Assembly: GCA_963733395.1 (NCBI GenBank)
Contig: CAVTCZ010000009.1
Location: forward strand, 297,831-361,830
DNA: 64,000 nt
Source: JADKAV01 sp963733395
Lineage (GTDB): Bacteria > Actinomycetota > Actinomycetes > S36-B12 > UBA10799
Direction of reading: 5' to 3'
Made by a program: the position numbers and the translations under genes. This document shows, in pieces, positions 55,445 to 64,000 of the stretch; positions within the stretch are counted from its first letter, which is position 1, and the number at the start of each line of letters is the position of its first letter. Below the pieces are notes generated by a model. It ran no database searches. It saw only the letters and a program-made list of their open reading frames with translations, and was not told where the DNA came from.

Positions 55445-56473
55445 ATGGATCTCGCCATCTACCTGGCCTACGCACCCTGGGTCCGACTCGACGAGCAACT
55501 CCAGTTGGCCCATCTCGCCGACGAACTCGGCTTCCACAGCGCCTGGGTGGCCGAGACCTGGGGACAGGACGCGACCGCCGTCCTCGCAGCCCTGGCGGCC
55601 ACGACGGAAAGGATCCGCCTGGGAGCCGCGATCATGCAGATTCCGGCCCGGCAACCGACCACCACGGCTTCGGCGATCTCGACCATCGACCAGTTGTCCC
55701 ACGGCCGCGCGATGCTGGGGCTCGGACTGTCCGGACCGCAGGTCTCCGAAGGCTGGTACGGCGTACCGTTCGTGTCCCCGTTGGGCCGGACCCGGGAGTA
55801 CATCGACATCGTGCGCATGGCACTGGCGCACGAGAAGGTCGAGTACCAGGGCAAGTACTGGCAGTTGCCGGTGCACGACGCCGGCCTCGGGCTCGGCAAG
55901 CCGCTGAAGATGATCGGCCGGCCTGTCCAGGAGAACATCCCGATCTACCTGGGAGTCATGGGAGAGAAGACCGTCAAGCAGGCCGGACAGATCGCCGATG
56001 GCTGGCTGCCCGCCTTCTACAGCCCTGAGCACGCCGAGGAGTTGAACCGCCCGCTGCTCGACGGAATCGCGGCCGCGGGCCGGTCGCGCGCTGATGTCAA
56101 CATCTCCCCCACCGTGCCGGTCGCACTGGCCGACACCCGCGAAGCCGCCCGCGACCTGCTGCGGCCGATCCTGACCTGGTACTTCGGGGCGATGGGGGCG
56201 AAGGACAAGAACTTCTACATCGAGTTGGCCACCCGGTACGGCTTCGGCGACGTCGCCACAGCCTGCCAGGCGGCATTCCTCGCAGGCGACCACCTGGGCG
56301 CTGCCGCCACCCTCACCCCGGAAGTGATCGACCTGGCCGCGATCGCCGCGACTCCCGCGACGCTGGAGGGCCAGCTCGCCGCGTATGCGGACGCCGGGGT
56401 CGACACCCTGATCGCGCTGCCCTTCGGGGACCGTCCGCAACTGCTGAAGACGCTGTCCGGGTATTTGCCGTAG
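55445..56473 (+). CDS. LLM-class F420-dependent oxidoreductase
   Basis: 342 aa from ATG 55445. Luciferase-like barrel: LADELGFHSAWVAETWGQDA, ERIRLGAAIMQIPARQPTTT, LDQLSHGRAMLGLGLSGPQV (as IDQLSHGR), EYIDIVRMAL, IYLGVMGEKTVKQAGQIADGW. The variant length and N-terminal MDLAIYLAY match F420 rather than FMN users. Divergent from the Ddn-like remnant; with npdG at 23.4 kb it supports F420 metabolism. Confidence 0.88.
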   Translation: MDLAIYLAYAPWVRLDEQLQLAHLADELGFHSAWVAETWGQDATAVLAALAATTERIRLGAAIMQIPARQPTTTASAISTIDQLSHGRAMLGLGLSGPQVSEGWYGVPFVSPLGRTREYIDIVRMALAHEKVEYQGKYWQLPVHDAGLGLGKPLKMIGRPVQENIPIYLGVMGEKTVKQAGQIADGWLPAFYSPEHAEELNRPLLDGIAAAGRSRADVNISPTVPVALADTREAARDLLRPILTWYFGAMGAKDKNFYIELATRYGFGDVATACQAAFLAGDHLGAAATLTPEVIDLAAIAATPATLEGQLAAYADAGVDTLIALPFGDRPQLLKTLSGYLP

Positions 56474-56487
56474 CGGGCCTCCGCACC

Positions 56488-57609
56488 ATGTCCAGTGTGT
56501 TGAAGCGTCCACCCCGCTCGTCGGGCGCCCTCGTGGTCCTCGGCGGGTACGGCAACGCCGGCCGGCCTATCGTCGAACTGCTGCTGCGACACACCGATCG
56601 TCCCGTCGTGGTTGCCGGTCGCAACATCGCCCGGGCTGAGGCCTTCGTGGCTTCCCTCGGCGATCCGCGGCTCAGCACCGCACATGCCGACGCCACGGAT
56701 GCTGCCACCCTCACCCCCCTGCTCACCGGGGCCGAGGTCCTCGTCGTCGCGGCAGGCACTTCGGCTTCCTGGCGGACGACGGCGCAGGCGGCCCTGGCTG
56801 CTGGCTGCCACCAACTCGACATCCAGATCGGGTCGGCGAAGAACGCCGGACTGCGGGCGCTCGACGGCCGTGCGCGCGAGGCTGGCGTCTGCATCATCAC
56901 GGACTGCGGCTTCCACCCAGGGGTTCCCGCCGCCATGGTGCGCGCGGTCGCCTCCGGGCACTCGCAACTGACCAGCGCCGTGGTGAGCAGCTGGATCGCG
57001 CTGGACTGGGCCTCGTTGGGGGTCTTCTCCGACAGCACGGTCGCTGAGATGGTCCAGGAGTTCGCCGACTACCGGTTCGAGGCCCTCATCGACGGCCGCT
57101 GGACGGCGCCGCATGGAACTCGCGCGGTGGTGTTCCCGCCGCCGGTCGGACGCCAGCAGGTGGCGGCCATGGGCCTCGACGAGATGCATGCGGTCGCCGA
57201 CGCCCTCCCCGGCCTGCGCGAATCCGGTTTCTACGTCGGCGGGTTCCCGAACGCGGTGAACTACGGCGTCCTGCCGCTGGTCTATGCCGGCATGCGGGTG
57301 GCCCCACGGAGGGCGGCCAAGCCGCTGGGCCGATTGCTGGACTGGGGGCTTCGGCGTTTCAGCAGGCCTCCCTACGCGACGATCCTGCAACTCGATGGGG
57401 CTGAGCCTGGCGGGGTGCCACGCCCGCTCATGCGCCTGCGCCACGACGACGCCTACCTGCTCACCGCGGCCCCGGTCGTGGCGACCATCCGGCAACTGCT
57501 GACAGGTCCTCCCCGGCCGGGCGTGCACTTGCAGGCGATGTATGTGCAGCCGTCGGCGTTCTTCGCCGACCTCGACGCGATGGGGGTGGACGTCTGGAAG
57601 CAGGGGTGA
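56488..57609 (+). CDS. Saccharopine-dehydrogenase-like NAD(P)-binding protein
   Basis: 373 aa from ATG 56488, 14 bases after the oxidoreductase. Rossmann core LVVLGGYGNAGRPIVELLLR, AGRNIARAEAF, then CGFHPGVPAAMVRA and FVNYG-type FPNAVNYGVLPLVYAGM and KPLGRLLDWGLRRFSRPPYA. These belong to the Sacchrp_dh_NADP / trans-acting enoyl-reductase-like group; precise reaction unknown. A diverged fragment of a paralog lies at 59950-60107. Confidence 0.8.
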   Translation: MSSVLKRPPRSSGALVVLGGYGNAGRPIVELLLRHTDRPVVVAGRNIARAEAFVASLGDPRLSTAHADATDAATLTPLLTGAEVLVVAAGTSASWRTTAQAALAAGCHQLDIQIGSAKNAGLRALDGRAREAGVCIITDCGFHPGVPAAMVRAVASGHSQLTSAVVSSWIALDWASLGVFSDSTVAEMVQEFADYRFEALIDGRWTAPHGTRAVVFPPPVGRQQVAAMGLDEMHAVADALPGLRESGFYVGGFPNAVNYGVLPLVYAGMRVAPRRAAKPLGRLLDWGLRRFSRPPYATILQLDGAEPGGVPRPLMRLRHDDAYLLTAAPVVATIRQLLTGPPRPGVHLQAMYVQPSAFFADLDAMGVDVWKQG

Positions 57610-57667
57610 CTGCGTCGGCATCGATCCGCGCAGACACGGCGGCACCCGATCCTGCGACACTGAGCGC

Positions 57668-58339
57668 ATGGCTCTGGCGGAGGCGTTGACGTTCCACGAT
57701 GTCGTCTTCGAGCGCGCCGGGCACCGCATCCTCGACGGCGTCAGTGACCATATCCATCGGGGCGAAACCACCGCCGTGGTGGGATCCAGCGGATCCGGCA
57801 AGTCGACGTTCCTGCGCCTGCTCAACCGCTTCGAGGAGCCGACTGAGGGCAGCATCCTGCTCGAGGGGCGGCCATTGGACTCCTACGATGTGCACGCACT
57901 GCGTCGTCGGGTCGGCCTCGTCGCGCAACGCCCCACGATGCTGTCCGAGACAATCGGCCAGGAGATCCGCGTGGGTCGTCCCGAACTGGATGATGAAGCG
58001 GTGGTCCGACTCCTGGAACGGGTTGCCCTGCCTGACGTAGCACTCCAGGCCTCGACCTCAACCCTGTCGGGCGGTGAGCAGCAGCGGGTCGCCTTGGCCC
58101 GCACGCTTGCTCTTGATCCGGAGATCCTGCTGCTCGACGAACCGACCAGCGCCCTGGACGACCGCTCAGCGGAGGCGGTGGACCGGATCATCCGATCGTT
58201 GGTCGCGGACGGACTCACAGTGGTGTTGGTCAGCCACGACGTGGACCGCGTCGTGCACTTGGCCGACAGTGTTCTGGTCCTGCACGAGGGTCGCCTGGTC
58301 GAGCGCGGCGACCCGGGCGACGTGCGGTACCTGTCGTGA
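57668..58339 (+). CDS. fetA: ABC transporter ATPase, FetA-like
   Basis: 223 aa from ATG 57668. Walker A VVGSSGSGKSTFL (about 38-50), VGLVAQRPTMLSETI, signature LSGGEQQRVALARTL, Walker B ILLLDEPTSALDD, VVLVSHDVDRV. GTGA overlap with the next gene. E. coli FetAB exports iron and lowers oxidative stress; function transferred by gene pair. Confidence 0.85.
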   Translation: MALAEALTFHDVVFERAGHRILDGVSDHIHRGETTAVVGSSGSGKSTFLRLLNRFEEPTEGSILLEGRPLDSYDVHALRRRVGLVAQRPTMLSETIGQEIRVGRPELDDEAVVRLLERVALPDVALQASTSTLSGGEQQRVALARTLALDPEILLLDEPTSALDDRSAEAVDRIIRSLVADGLTVVLVSHDVDRVVHLADSVLVLHEGRLVERGDPGDVRYLS

Positions 58340-59118
58340 ACACGACTCCGCAGATCCCCGACTGGTTGGGAGTCGTCGCCTCGGTGCTGCTCGTGGGCAT
58401 CGCGATCGCGGTCTCCATGCGTGCCCGGCTGGGCCTGACCCGTGAGTTGCTGATCGCTGCTGGGCGGGCATTCGTGCAGTTGGTTGCAGTGGGGACCATC
58501 CTGACAGTCCTGTTCACCCGCGCAGGTCTGCTCGGCGCCCTCGCCTGGGTCGCCGGCATGGTGGTCATCGCCGGATTCGTCGCGGCCGGGCGGGCGAAGG
58601 CCCTTCCGAAGGGTCGCTCGATCGCCTGGATCGCCGTCGGCACCGGCACGACGACGACTGTGGGCGTTCTGCTGGCGGTGGGTGTGATCGAGCCGATCCC
58701 GTCGGTGGTGGTGCCGGTTGGCGGGATGGTGGTGAGCGGCGCCATGACCGCTGCCATTCTGACGATGCGCCGCTTGGCCGACATCGCGCAGGAACAGCGC
58801 CTCGACATCGAGGCCCGCCTGGCGCTGGGACTCACCTCGGAAGAGGCGATGGCCCCGCACCTTCGACGGGCCGTGACCATGGCCCTGCTCCCCGCGATCG
58901 ATTCGACGAAGGTGGTCGGCTTGATCGCCCTGCCGGGTGCCATGACCGGCCTGATCCTCGCCGGGGTCGAACCGATCGTGGCCGTGCGCTACCAGATCGT
59001 CGTCATGTACATGCTGCTCGCTGCCGCTTCGGTCAGCGCCATCGTCGCCTCACATCTGTCCCGGCGGGCGCTCTTCGACGACGCCGACCGCCTGTACCGG
59101 GCACCTGAGGCCTCCTAG
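58336..59118 (+). CDS. fetB: Iron export permease FetB (UPF0014)
   Basis: 260 aa from GTG 58336. Seven helices with ARAFVQLVAVGTILTVLF-like GRAFVQLVAVGTILTVLF and DSTKVVGLIALPGAMTGLIL plus LAGVEPIVAVRYQIVVMYML, all hallmarks of FetB/YbbM. Forms the membrane part with FetA. Confidence 0.92.
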   Translation: MNTTPQIPDWLGVVASVLLVGIAIAVSMRARLGLTRELLIAAGRAFVQLVAVGTILTVLFTRAGLLGALAWVAGMVVIAGFVAAGRAKALPKGRSIAWIAVGTGTTTTVGVLLAVGVIEPIPSVVVPVGGMVVSGAMTAAILTMRRLADIAQEQRLDIEARLALGLTSEEAMAPHLRRAVTMALLPAIDSTKVVGLIALPGAMTGLILAGVEPIVAVRYQIVVMYMLLAAASVSAIVASHLSRRALFDDADRLYRAPEAS

Positions 59119-59164
59119 TGTCGTGCGTCGCTGTTGCCGTGACGGGCTGTCGCCGCGGGCGGTC

Positions 59165-59280
59165 TTTGTGACGACGTTGCGCGCCTGTCCGGCTGGTTTG
59201 TCACGAAGGTGCGGGGTCGAACCGCCCGGCAGCAACGTCGTGACAAATCGCCCTGGCGGACCCCGCAACATCGTCACAGA
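59165..59280. repeat. Double inverted repeat (family B, copy 2)
   Basis: TTTGTGACGACGTTGC (59165-59180) pairs perfectly with GCAACGTCGTGACAAA (59232-59247). A second pair, 59197-59218 and 59259-59280 (ends GCGGGGTC / GACCCCGC), is shifted by 32-33 bases and imperfect. Same left-left-right-right order as family A. It follows fetB and may end its transcript. Bases 59281-59478 hold nothing I can identify. Confidence 0.6.
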
Positions 59281-59478
59281 GGTCCCCCACCAACCCCGGG
59301 CCCCGGGCACAGAGCTGACGGGTGAGACTGCCGACCAGGTCGGCACCACCCGTGAACCAACGTCCGACGCGCGACCCCAGCCCCGGACCCTGGCATTCAG
59401 TCCGTGGTCGGCGCGGTCTGCGCGGGTCCCCCATGACGAGGTGCTCAGGCGACGCTCCCACGTTGTTCGCGACGCCGC

Positions 59479-59916
59479 CTAGAGATCCACACAGGTCATG
59501 GTCTTCGCGTCCATCGAATCCAGGACGGTGACTGTGCAACCGCTGGTGCCCGATGTGAGCTGCATGACCGTGCCACCCGCAGCCGAGTCCACAGTCATCG
59601 TGATTGCGCCGTCCTTCGCCTTCGCCTGGATCGCAGGGTCGTTGCCCGCGGCCTTCAATTGGTCGGGCAGCGACTCGCTGGTCCCGCACTGCAGCGATGC
59701 GTAGACCTCGGTGGCCAACGATTGCAGTGCCGCATTCGTCGTGCTGCCGTCTGCCTGCGCGGTGTCACAGTTGCCGTCGGCCGGCTGGGATGCGGCGGCC
59801 GACGTCGCAGCGGGCACGGACGGGGACGCTTCACCTGAAGTCGTCGATCCCGAGCATCCGGCCAGCGCCAACACCAGAACGGCAGGGGCAATCGGATAGA
59901 GAACTGTTCGTTGCAT
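59479..59916 (-). CDS. Small lipoprotein, DUF4333-like
   Basis: 145 aa from ATG 59916, with AAGGAAG upstream. Lipobox VLALAGCSGS at the end of a signal peptide, Ser/Ala-rich spacer, then a compact domain with two Cys pairs (NCDTAQ, LQCGTS, SGCTVTV, MTCVDL). Probably disulfide-bonded on the outside. Function unknown; DUF4333 assignment is only by general look. Confidence 0.7.
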   Translation of the reverse strand: MQRTVLYPIAPAVLVLALAGCSGSTTSGEASPSVPAATSAAASQPADGNCDTAQADGSTTNAALQSLATEVYASLQCGTSESLPDQLKAAGNDPAIQAKAKDGAITMTVDSAAGGTVMQLTSGTSGCTVTVLDSMDAKTMTCVDL

Positions 59917-59949
59917 CGTCACATCTTCCTTCGCTCATCGGACGAAGTG

Positions 59950-60107
59950 CGCGGGCGACAGGTGTCGGTCTCCCGGACACGGTGAACTACGCGGTACTTC
60001 CACCGGTCGACGCGGGTGGCCCGGAGTGGACGGCGAAGCCGCTGGGCCGGATGCTCGACCGGGGTCTTCGATTCTTCAATAGGCCTCCCAGTGCAGCCAT
60101 CCGCAAC
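59950..60107 (+). pseudogene. Fragment of a saccharopine-dehydrogenase-like paralog
   Basis: One continuous frame, VGLPDTVNYAVLPPVDAGG then TAKPLGRMLDRGLRFFNRPP, aligns with the C-terminal region of the protein at 56488-57609 (PNAVNYGVLPLVYAGM ... AAKPLGRLLDWGLRRFSRPP). The rest of the gene is absent, so this is a remnant ending just before HNH copy 2. Confidence 0.7.
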
Positions 60108-60281
60108 GTGATGGTCCCGCTGCCAATGATGCTCCCGGGTCCCTCCGTTCGGCCTCACCGGACCTCCCCATCGGCACCCGAGGCGCTACTCCCGACCATC
60201 CGCGAAAGGCTCGGTGCGGGTTGTCCCCAGGGTTCTGCGGGTGGGTCAGAAATGTCGTACCCCTCTTCTAGCGTGGGGGGT

Positions 60282-61386
60282 ATGGAGGAGTTGGTGGTGG
60301 CGGCGGTTGAGGTGATGCTGCTGCCTGGCGCCGACCCGGTGGCGGTGGCTGCCGCCGTCGGAGACGGTGATCGCCTGGGCGCATGCCCGCCAGCTGGAGG
60401 CCATGGATCAGGTCGCCTGCGAGCAGCCGGCGTTGCTGGACCCGACCGGCCGGCTGGTCGACCCGGCCCCGGCCGAGATCGCCACCAGCCTGCACTGGTC
60501 CACCGGTGCCGCCGCCGCCCGGGTGGACCTGGCCCAGGCAACTGTGCACCGAGCTGCCCGGTGTGCTGGCCGGGCTGCGGGAAGGCCGGATCGATCTGCC
60601 CAAGGCCCAGGAGATCGCTTATGGCACCTGCGAACTGGACCCGGGGGTGCGGGTGCGGCTGGCCGGGCAGGCGATCGGCTACGCCGAAGGGCATACCCGC
60701 GCCCAGTTGCGGGCCTGGCTGACCCGCCGGGTCGCCGCGATCGACCCGGCCGCGGTGCAGCGCCGCCGCAAGAAAGCGGTCCGGGCCCGGCGGGTGTGGA
60801 TCACCCCGGACACCGACGGCATGGCCACCCTCGGCGCCTACCTGTCCGCGGAGGAGGCGCAGGCCTGCTGGAACGCGCTGGTCGCCGGCGCCGCGAACAT
60901 CGAAGGCGGCATCGACCCGGCCCGCGCCGACCTGCTGGTGGCCCGCCTCACCGGCCTGGAACTGGGCCAACCGGTCCCGGTGCAGGTGCTGCTCACCCCC
61001 GGCGGCCCGGAACTGGCCGGCCACGGCCCGCTCAGCCCCCACCACACCGCCGAACTGTGCCAGCACGCCCAGCTGATCGACCTCACCGCGGCCCGGCCCG
61101 TCCCGCGGCTACCGGCCCGCACCCGGGCTGGCCCGCTGGGTGCGCGCCCGCGACCGGCACTGCCGCTTCCCCGGCTGCCGCCGGCCGGCGATGCAGTGCG
61201 ACCTGGACCATGTGATCCCCCACCCCGCAGGCGCCCACCAGCGAATCCAACCTGGCCGCGCTGTGCCGCTACCACCACCGGCTGAAAACCCACACCGGCT
61301 GGACCGTCCGCATGCACCCCGGCGCCACCCTGGAATGGACCAGCCCCCGCGGCCACATCTTCCACACCAGCCTCGACGACCCCTAA
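60282..61386 (+). pseudogene. DUF222/13E12-type HNH protein, copy 2, at least four frameshifts
   Basis: Starts ATG 60282 with the same TAGCGT and 7-base spacer as copy 1. Nearly identical to copy 1 throughout, but with frame changes near 60356, 60538, 61100 and 61233, each looking like one extra base. The stop TAA 61384-61386 is natural and shows where copy 1 should end. After the stop both copies share CCGCCGCCGCG-AA-GCGGC, a small hairpin with a GNRA-type loop. Called pseudogene by sequence, though read errors cannot be excluded. Confidence 0.7.
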
Positions 61387-61599
61387 CACCCCCCGCCGCC
61401 GCGAAAGCGGCGCGCCATAACCAGGCTGTTGCCCCGAGAACCGGATGAGCGCCCGGAGGGAGAGCGCTCACCTCAACTCGGCCTCCCACTCATGGACCAG
61501 CCGTCCCCTGATGGGACCGAATCAGGCGTAACGTTGGAAGTGGTCCCGCTGAGTCGGGACAAGGTGGGGCCGGAGCCTGTCCATGACGGGAGTGGTCCC

Positions 61600-63192
61600 A
61601 TGAAGATTCTCGTAGTTGTCTTCGCCCTCGTGTTGAGCCTCTCCGTCGCCCCGGGCGCGGCCCGGCGGCAACCCCCTTGAAATCCAAGCCGCCCGGTCGA
61701 TCCCTGGTCCTTGTCGCCAAAGGCGTGCCCGCCAAGACCCGGGCGGCTATCAAGGTCAAAGGGCCGAAGAAGTACCGGAAGACCGTGAAGGTCGCGAAGT
61801 CGAAGACGCTCCGGCACCTCAAGCCAGGTACTGTACCGGATCTCGTCGGCCCCGATCACGACCCGCCAGGGAACCTACGAGCCGACGGTCAAGCCCCGCA
61901 AGGCGAAAGTGACCCGCAAGGCGGGCGTCCGGGTCGTGATCCGGTACCAACTCAAGCCGTCCGATAAGGGTCCCGGCGACAAGGATGGCGACCAGACCGA
62001 CCCGACCCCCTTCCCGAACGCCTCGGCCCCGAAGAGCATTGCCTTGGTGTCGGCCACGCCTGCCGGGACTGCGGGGAACGCCCAATCTGGAAGTCCGACG
62101 TGGTCCCCTGATGGCTCGGGAGTCGCATTCTCTTCGTGCGCGACGAATCTGGTACCCGCCACCGTCGGCTGCTGGGTCTACAACAGGAAGCTCAACACGG
62201 GACAGACCGAACGGCATCCTTCAGCGAATCTGGGCTCGTCTTGGGCCGGTTCCGCGTTGTCACCGAACGGGCAAAGCATCGCATTCTCGACCAGTCTGAA
62301 GCTCGCAGTCGAAGGACACGGACCCGTACTCAGATGTGTACGTCGTGCCCGTCGGCGCGGCCAGCCCGATCCAGTGGGTGTCCGCCTCGGCGCTCGGCAC
62401 CGGCGCCGCGGGCTACTCGTACCCGTTCGGGGCAACTGCCCCGAAGTGGTCGCCGGACAGTGCGCGCGTCTCGTTCCTGTCATCGGGGAAGGCCCTCGTG
62501 CCCGGGGACAACGACAGCGTGCCCGATCTGTTCGTCAAGACCCTGGCGGACGGTTCCATCCTGCGGGTGGCACACGGCGAGGAGATCTTCGATGGTCAGT
62601 GGTCTTCGGACGGTTCCCGGATCGCCTTCACGTCGGGGTCGTCCTACGACGAGGCTAACGTGTTCCTCGTCGGCGCGAACGGCGTGGGCATCACGCCGGT
62701 GACGAACTGACGGGAACTCGTGGGTCCCGAGTTGGGCGACCCGGCGGAGACCGGATCGCCTTCGCGTCGAACTCCGCGAACCTCGTGCCCGGCGACACCA
62801 ACGAGACCAGTGACGTGTTCGTGAAGGTCCTCGCCAGCGGAGCCGTGAGCAGGGTGTCGGTGGCGGCCAACGGCGCCGAGACCAAATGGGAGTCCTCGTA
62901 CGGGGTGTGGTCCCCGGACGGCACCCGGATCGCGTTCTCGGCACGAAGCGTCGAAGGCTACGGCCAGCAACTCATGGTGAAGAATCTGGCCACCGGAGCC
63001 GTCACTCAGGTGACGACGTTCCCGGGCAATGTGGACTGCGACGAGTATGGGGACTGCAACCCGTTCGCCGCCGAGGCCTTCGGTCCGGTCTGGTCCCCGG
63101 ACGGGACCCGGCTGGCCTTCATCGCCAACCACCCGAACTTGGTTTCCGGCGACACCAACAACACCTATGACGTGTTCGTGGCGACGCTCTGA
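61600..63192 (+). CDS. Secreted PD40/TolB-like beta-propeller protein, several frameshifts
   Basis: ATG 61600; signal peptide MKILVVVFALVLSLSVAPGA. A basic beta domain (KKYRKTVKVAKSKTLRHLKPG ... KAKVTRKAGVRVVIRYQL), similar in wording to the one in the RCC1 protein at 7.0-8.8 kb, precedes the propeller. Blades carry the PD40 signature: PTWSPDGSGVAFSS, PKWSPDSARVSFLS, GQWSSDGSRIAFTS, GVWSPDGTRIAFSA, PVWSPDGTRLAFIA. Frame changes near 61675, 61830, 62320 and 62710-62740 break it. Extracellular, ligand unknown. Confidence 0.75.
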
Positions 63193-63197
63193 CCAGT

Positions 63198-63243
63198 CTC
63201 CCGGTGGGGTGTGTAGCGACAAGAAGTCACACCCCACCGGGAG
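63198..63243. terminator. Perfect 16-bp hairpin after the propeller gene
   Basis: CTCCCGGTGGGGTGTG (63198-63213) and CACACCCCACCGGGAG (63228-63243), 14-base loop, five bases after the TGA, between convergent genes. Likely terminates both. Confidence 0.85.
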
Positions 63244-63247
63244 TCCC

Positions 63248-63749
63248 TCATGTCCCACGCTGATGCTTCGCTGACCGAGTTGGGCCAACTGGATCCGGCC
63301 GGGCGTTGAACGATCGTCTCGATCGACGCTCACCTCGAACTCGGGCATGGCCAACCGCTCCGCGTGCTCGATCTGCGCCTTGTTCGGCTCGGCCAGACCA
63401 ACCGCTCCGCGTGCTCGATCTGCGCCTTGTTCGGCTCGGGCACAGCGCCAACTGCTCCGCGTGCTCGATCTGCGCCTTGTTCGGCTGCGGCTGCGACGTC
63501 ACCGTGGTCCGGACGGGACACCGGGAACGAGTGGACCACGAGCCGCCGCCGGTCTTGTCACCCGCCTGCTGGTCGCACTGCCCGCCAGCGGTCGACGAGT
63601 GGACGACGTACTCGGGGTTGTGCCACGGCTGGGGCTCAGCGGATGCTGGCGCAGCCAGAACGGCCGGGCACGGCCAGGACGGCCAGGGCGATGGTGACCC
63701 GGCAGCGGGCTTGGGCCAGGTTCCGGGACGGTGGGGTGCGGTGCGACAT
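63248..63749 (-). CDS. Secreted protein with internal 16-residue repeats, frameshifted
   Basis: ATG 63749 with GGAGGT four bases upstream, which fixes the start. MSHRTPPSRNLAQARC..., signal helix VTIALAVLAV; an extra C near 63668 must be skipped to reach AVLAAPASA and the mature part EPQPWHNPEYVVHSSTAGGQ with two Cys. Three repeats of PNKAQIEHAE(Q/R)L follow in shifting frames (DNA spacing 50 and 47 instead of 48), then PEFEVSVDRDDRSTPGR. The end is uncertain; the TGA at 63248 just before the hairpin is one choice. Confidence 0.5.
63351..63489. repeat. Three tandem ~48-bp repeats
   Basis: Near-identical 42-base units start at 63351, 63398 and 63448 (47 and 50 bases apart), each with CCGCGTGCTCGATCTGCGCC. 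On the minus strand they encode the PNKAQIEHAE repeats of the secreted protein; the non-multiple-of-three spacing implies indels. Confidence 0.8.
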
Positions 63750-63886
63750 GTTGACCTCCGGGAGGGGGTGGTCCCCGGCGTATCCGGGGTGCTGCCCACC
63801 CTTCGCGGCAGCGGTATCGCAGGGGGTCATCCCCGCGGTCACAGCGGTCAGCCGCTGGTCACGCGGCGGTCAGACGTCGGGTTCAC

Positions 63887-64000
63887 CTACTGGCTGGGCA
63901 CGCGTCGACATGCAGGTACTGGCGGCATTCCTGATCGGTGAGACCTGCGGTTGACCTTGGAGGCTGCGATCGCCAGCAGATCGTCGAGGTCCAGTGCCCA
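63887..64000 (-). CDS. C-terminal end of a gene running in from the right, frameshifted
   Basis: On the minus strand ALDLDDLLAIAASKVNR leads, with one frame change near 63945, to LTDQECRQYLHVDACPAS and a TAG at 63887-63889. The 'R-x-LT-x-x-EC-x-x-YLH-x-x-x-CP' ending is what I recall at the C-terminus of large WD40/nSTAND or BTAD-type actinobacterial proteins. It is upstream of, and probably co-transcribed with, the secreted repeat protein. Confidence 0.45.
   Translation of the reverse strand, partial: WALDLDDLLAIAASKVNRRSHRSGMPPVPACRRVPSQ

Noticed and set aside
54989..56512. 507-aa minus-strand frame spanning the LLM oxidoreductase
   Set aside because: Only its last ~119 residues (from 55345) resemble a protein family; the rest is a shadow of the plus-strand oxidoreductase.
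59281..59478. Small gene between family B repeat and the lipoprotein
   Set aside because: No frame with a start, ribosome site and natural composition.
63351..63489. Short CRISPR array
   Set aside because: Three units are nearly contiguous and encode a peptide repeat on the minus strand; no unique spacers.

Overview
The window is high-GC, gene-dense bacterial DNA from an actinomycete-type chromosome. Four observations support this. First, glnA2 and glnE overlap by four bases, the gene neighbourhood known from Mycobacterium. Second, two or three genes point to coenzyme F420 use: an NADPH:F420 reductase, an LLM-class oxidoreductase and a damaged Ddn-like protein. Third, there are two DUF222/HNH proteins of the 13E12 type. 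Fourth, many genes start 6-7 bases after a TAnnnT hexamer, which indicates leaderless transcripts. I cannot name a genus. There is no rRNA, tRNA, CRISPR array, plasmid or phage core that I can see, so this looks like ordinary chromosome with intergenic repeats and one rearranged stretch.

Layout. 1-8.8 kb: end of an alpha/beta-hydrolase membrane protein, a secreted serine protease with a zinc ribbon, a K+-channel with two RCK domains, an orphan GspE/PilB ATPase, then a leftward run (sterol desaturase-like, RCC1 propeller, small membrane protein, copper ATPase, large unknown protein) reaching 12.8 kb. 12.8-13.5 kb: repeat-rich gap. 13.5-20 kb: glnE, glnA2, a peptidoglycan-binding protein, nadE. 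20-26 kb: TetR/DHA2 efflux pair, panB, F420 reductase, map, ppgK. 26-31 kb: CPBP protease, acyltransferase, acylphosphatase, cyclase-like protein, MarR, isoprenylcysteine-methyltransferase-like protein. 31-40 kb: sugar use (GH36 alpha-galactosidase, galT-galK, GH1 beta-glucosidase) around a group of small stress-type proteins (including a Rho-N/SAP-like protein and CsbD). 40-44 kb: a complete zinc regulon znuA-znuC-znuB-zur with a visible Zur operator, then an aquaporin. 44-48.4 kb: PIG-L deacetylase, L,D-transpeptidase-like protein, PHA-synthase-like hydrolase, SDR. 48.9-61.4 kb: two near-identical DUF222/HNH copies in direct orientation flanking a MacB-type ABC exporter, broken secreted proteins (including an aspzincin M35 protease piece), F420 genes, a saccharopine-dehydrogenase-like gene and fetAB. 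61.6-64 kb: a PD40-propeller secreted protein, a perfect hairpin terminator, a secreted protein with internal 16-residue repeats, and the tail of another gene.

Two things dominate a second look. (1) The gaps hold three families of dispersed, dyad-symmetric repeats. The best one (family A, three copies) has two left arms and two inverted right arms spaced by exactly 31 bp (about three helical turns), and in one copy lies inside a 489-bp unit with 22-bp terminal inverted repeats. I do not recognise it. (2) Single-base frameshifts occur in at least a dozen otherwise intact genes, including glnE, galT, copA and the ABC permease. Their spread over housekeeping genes argues for uncorrected long-read errors more than for decay, and they get denser towards the right end. 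All genes below are given their full homologous extent, with frameshift positions noted.
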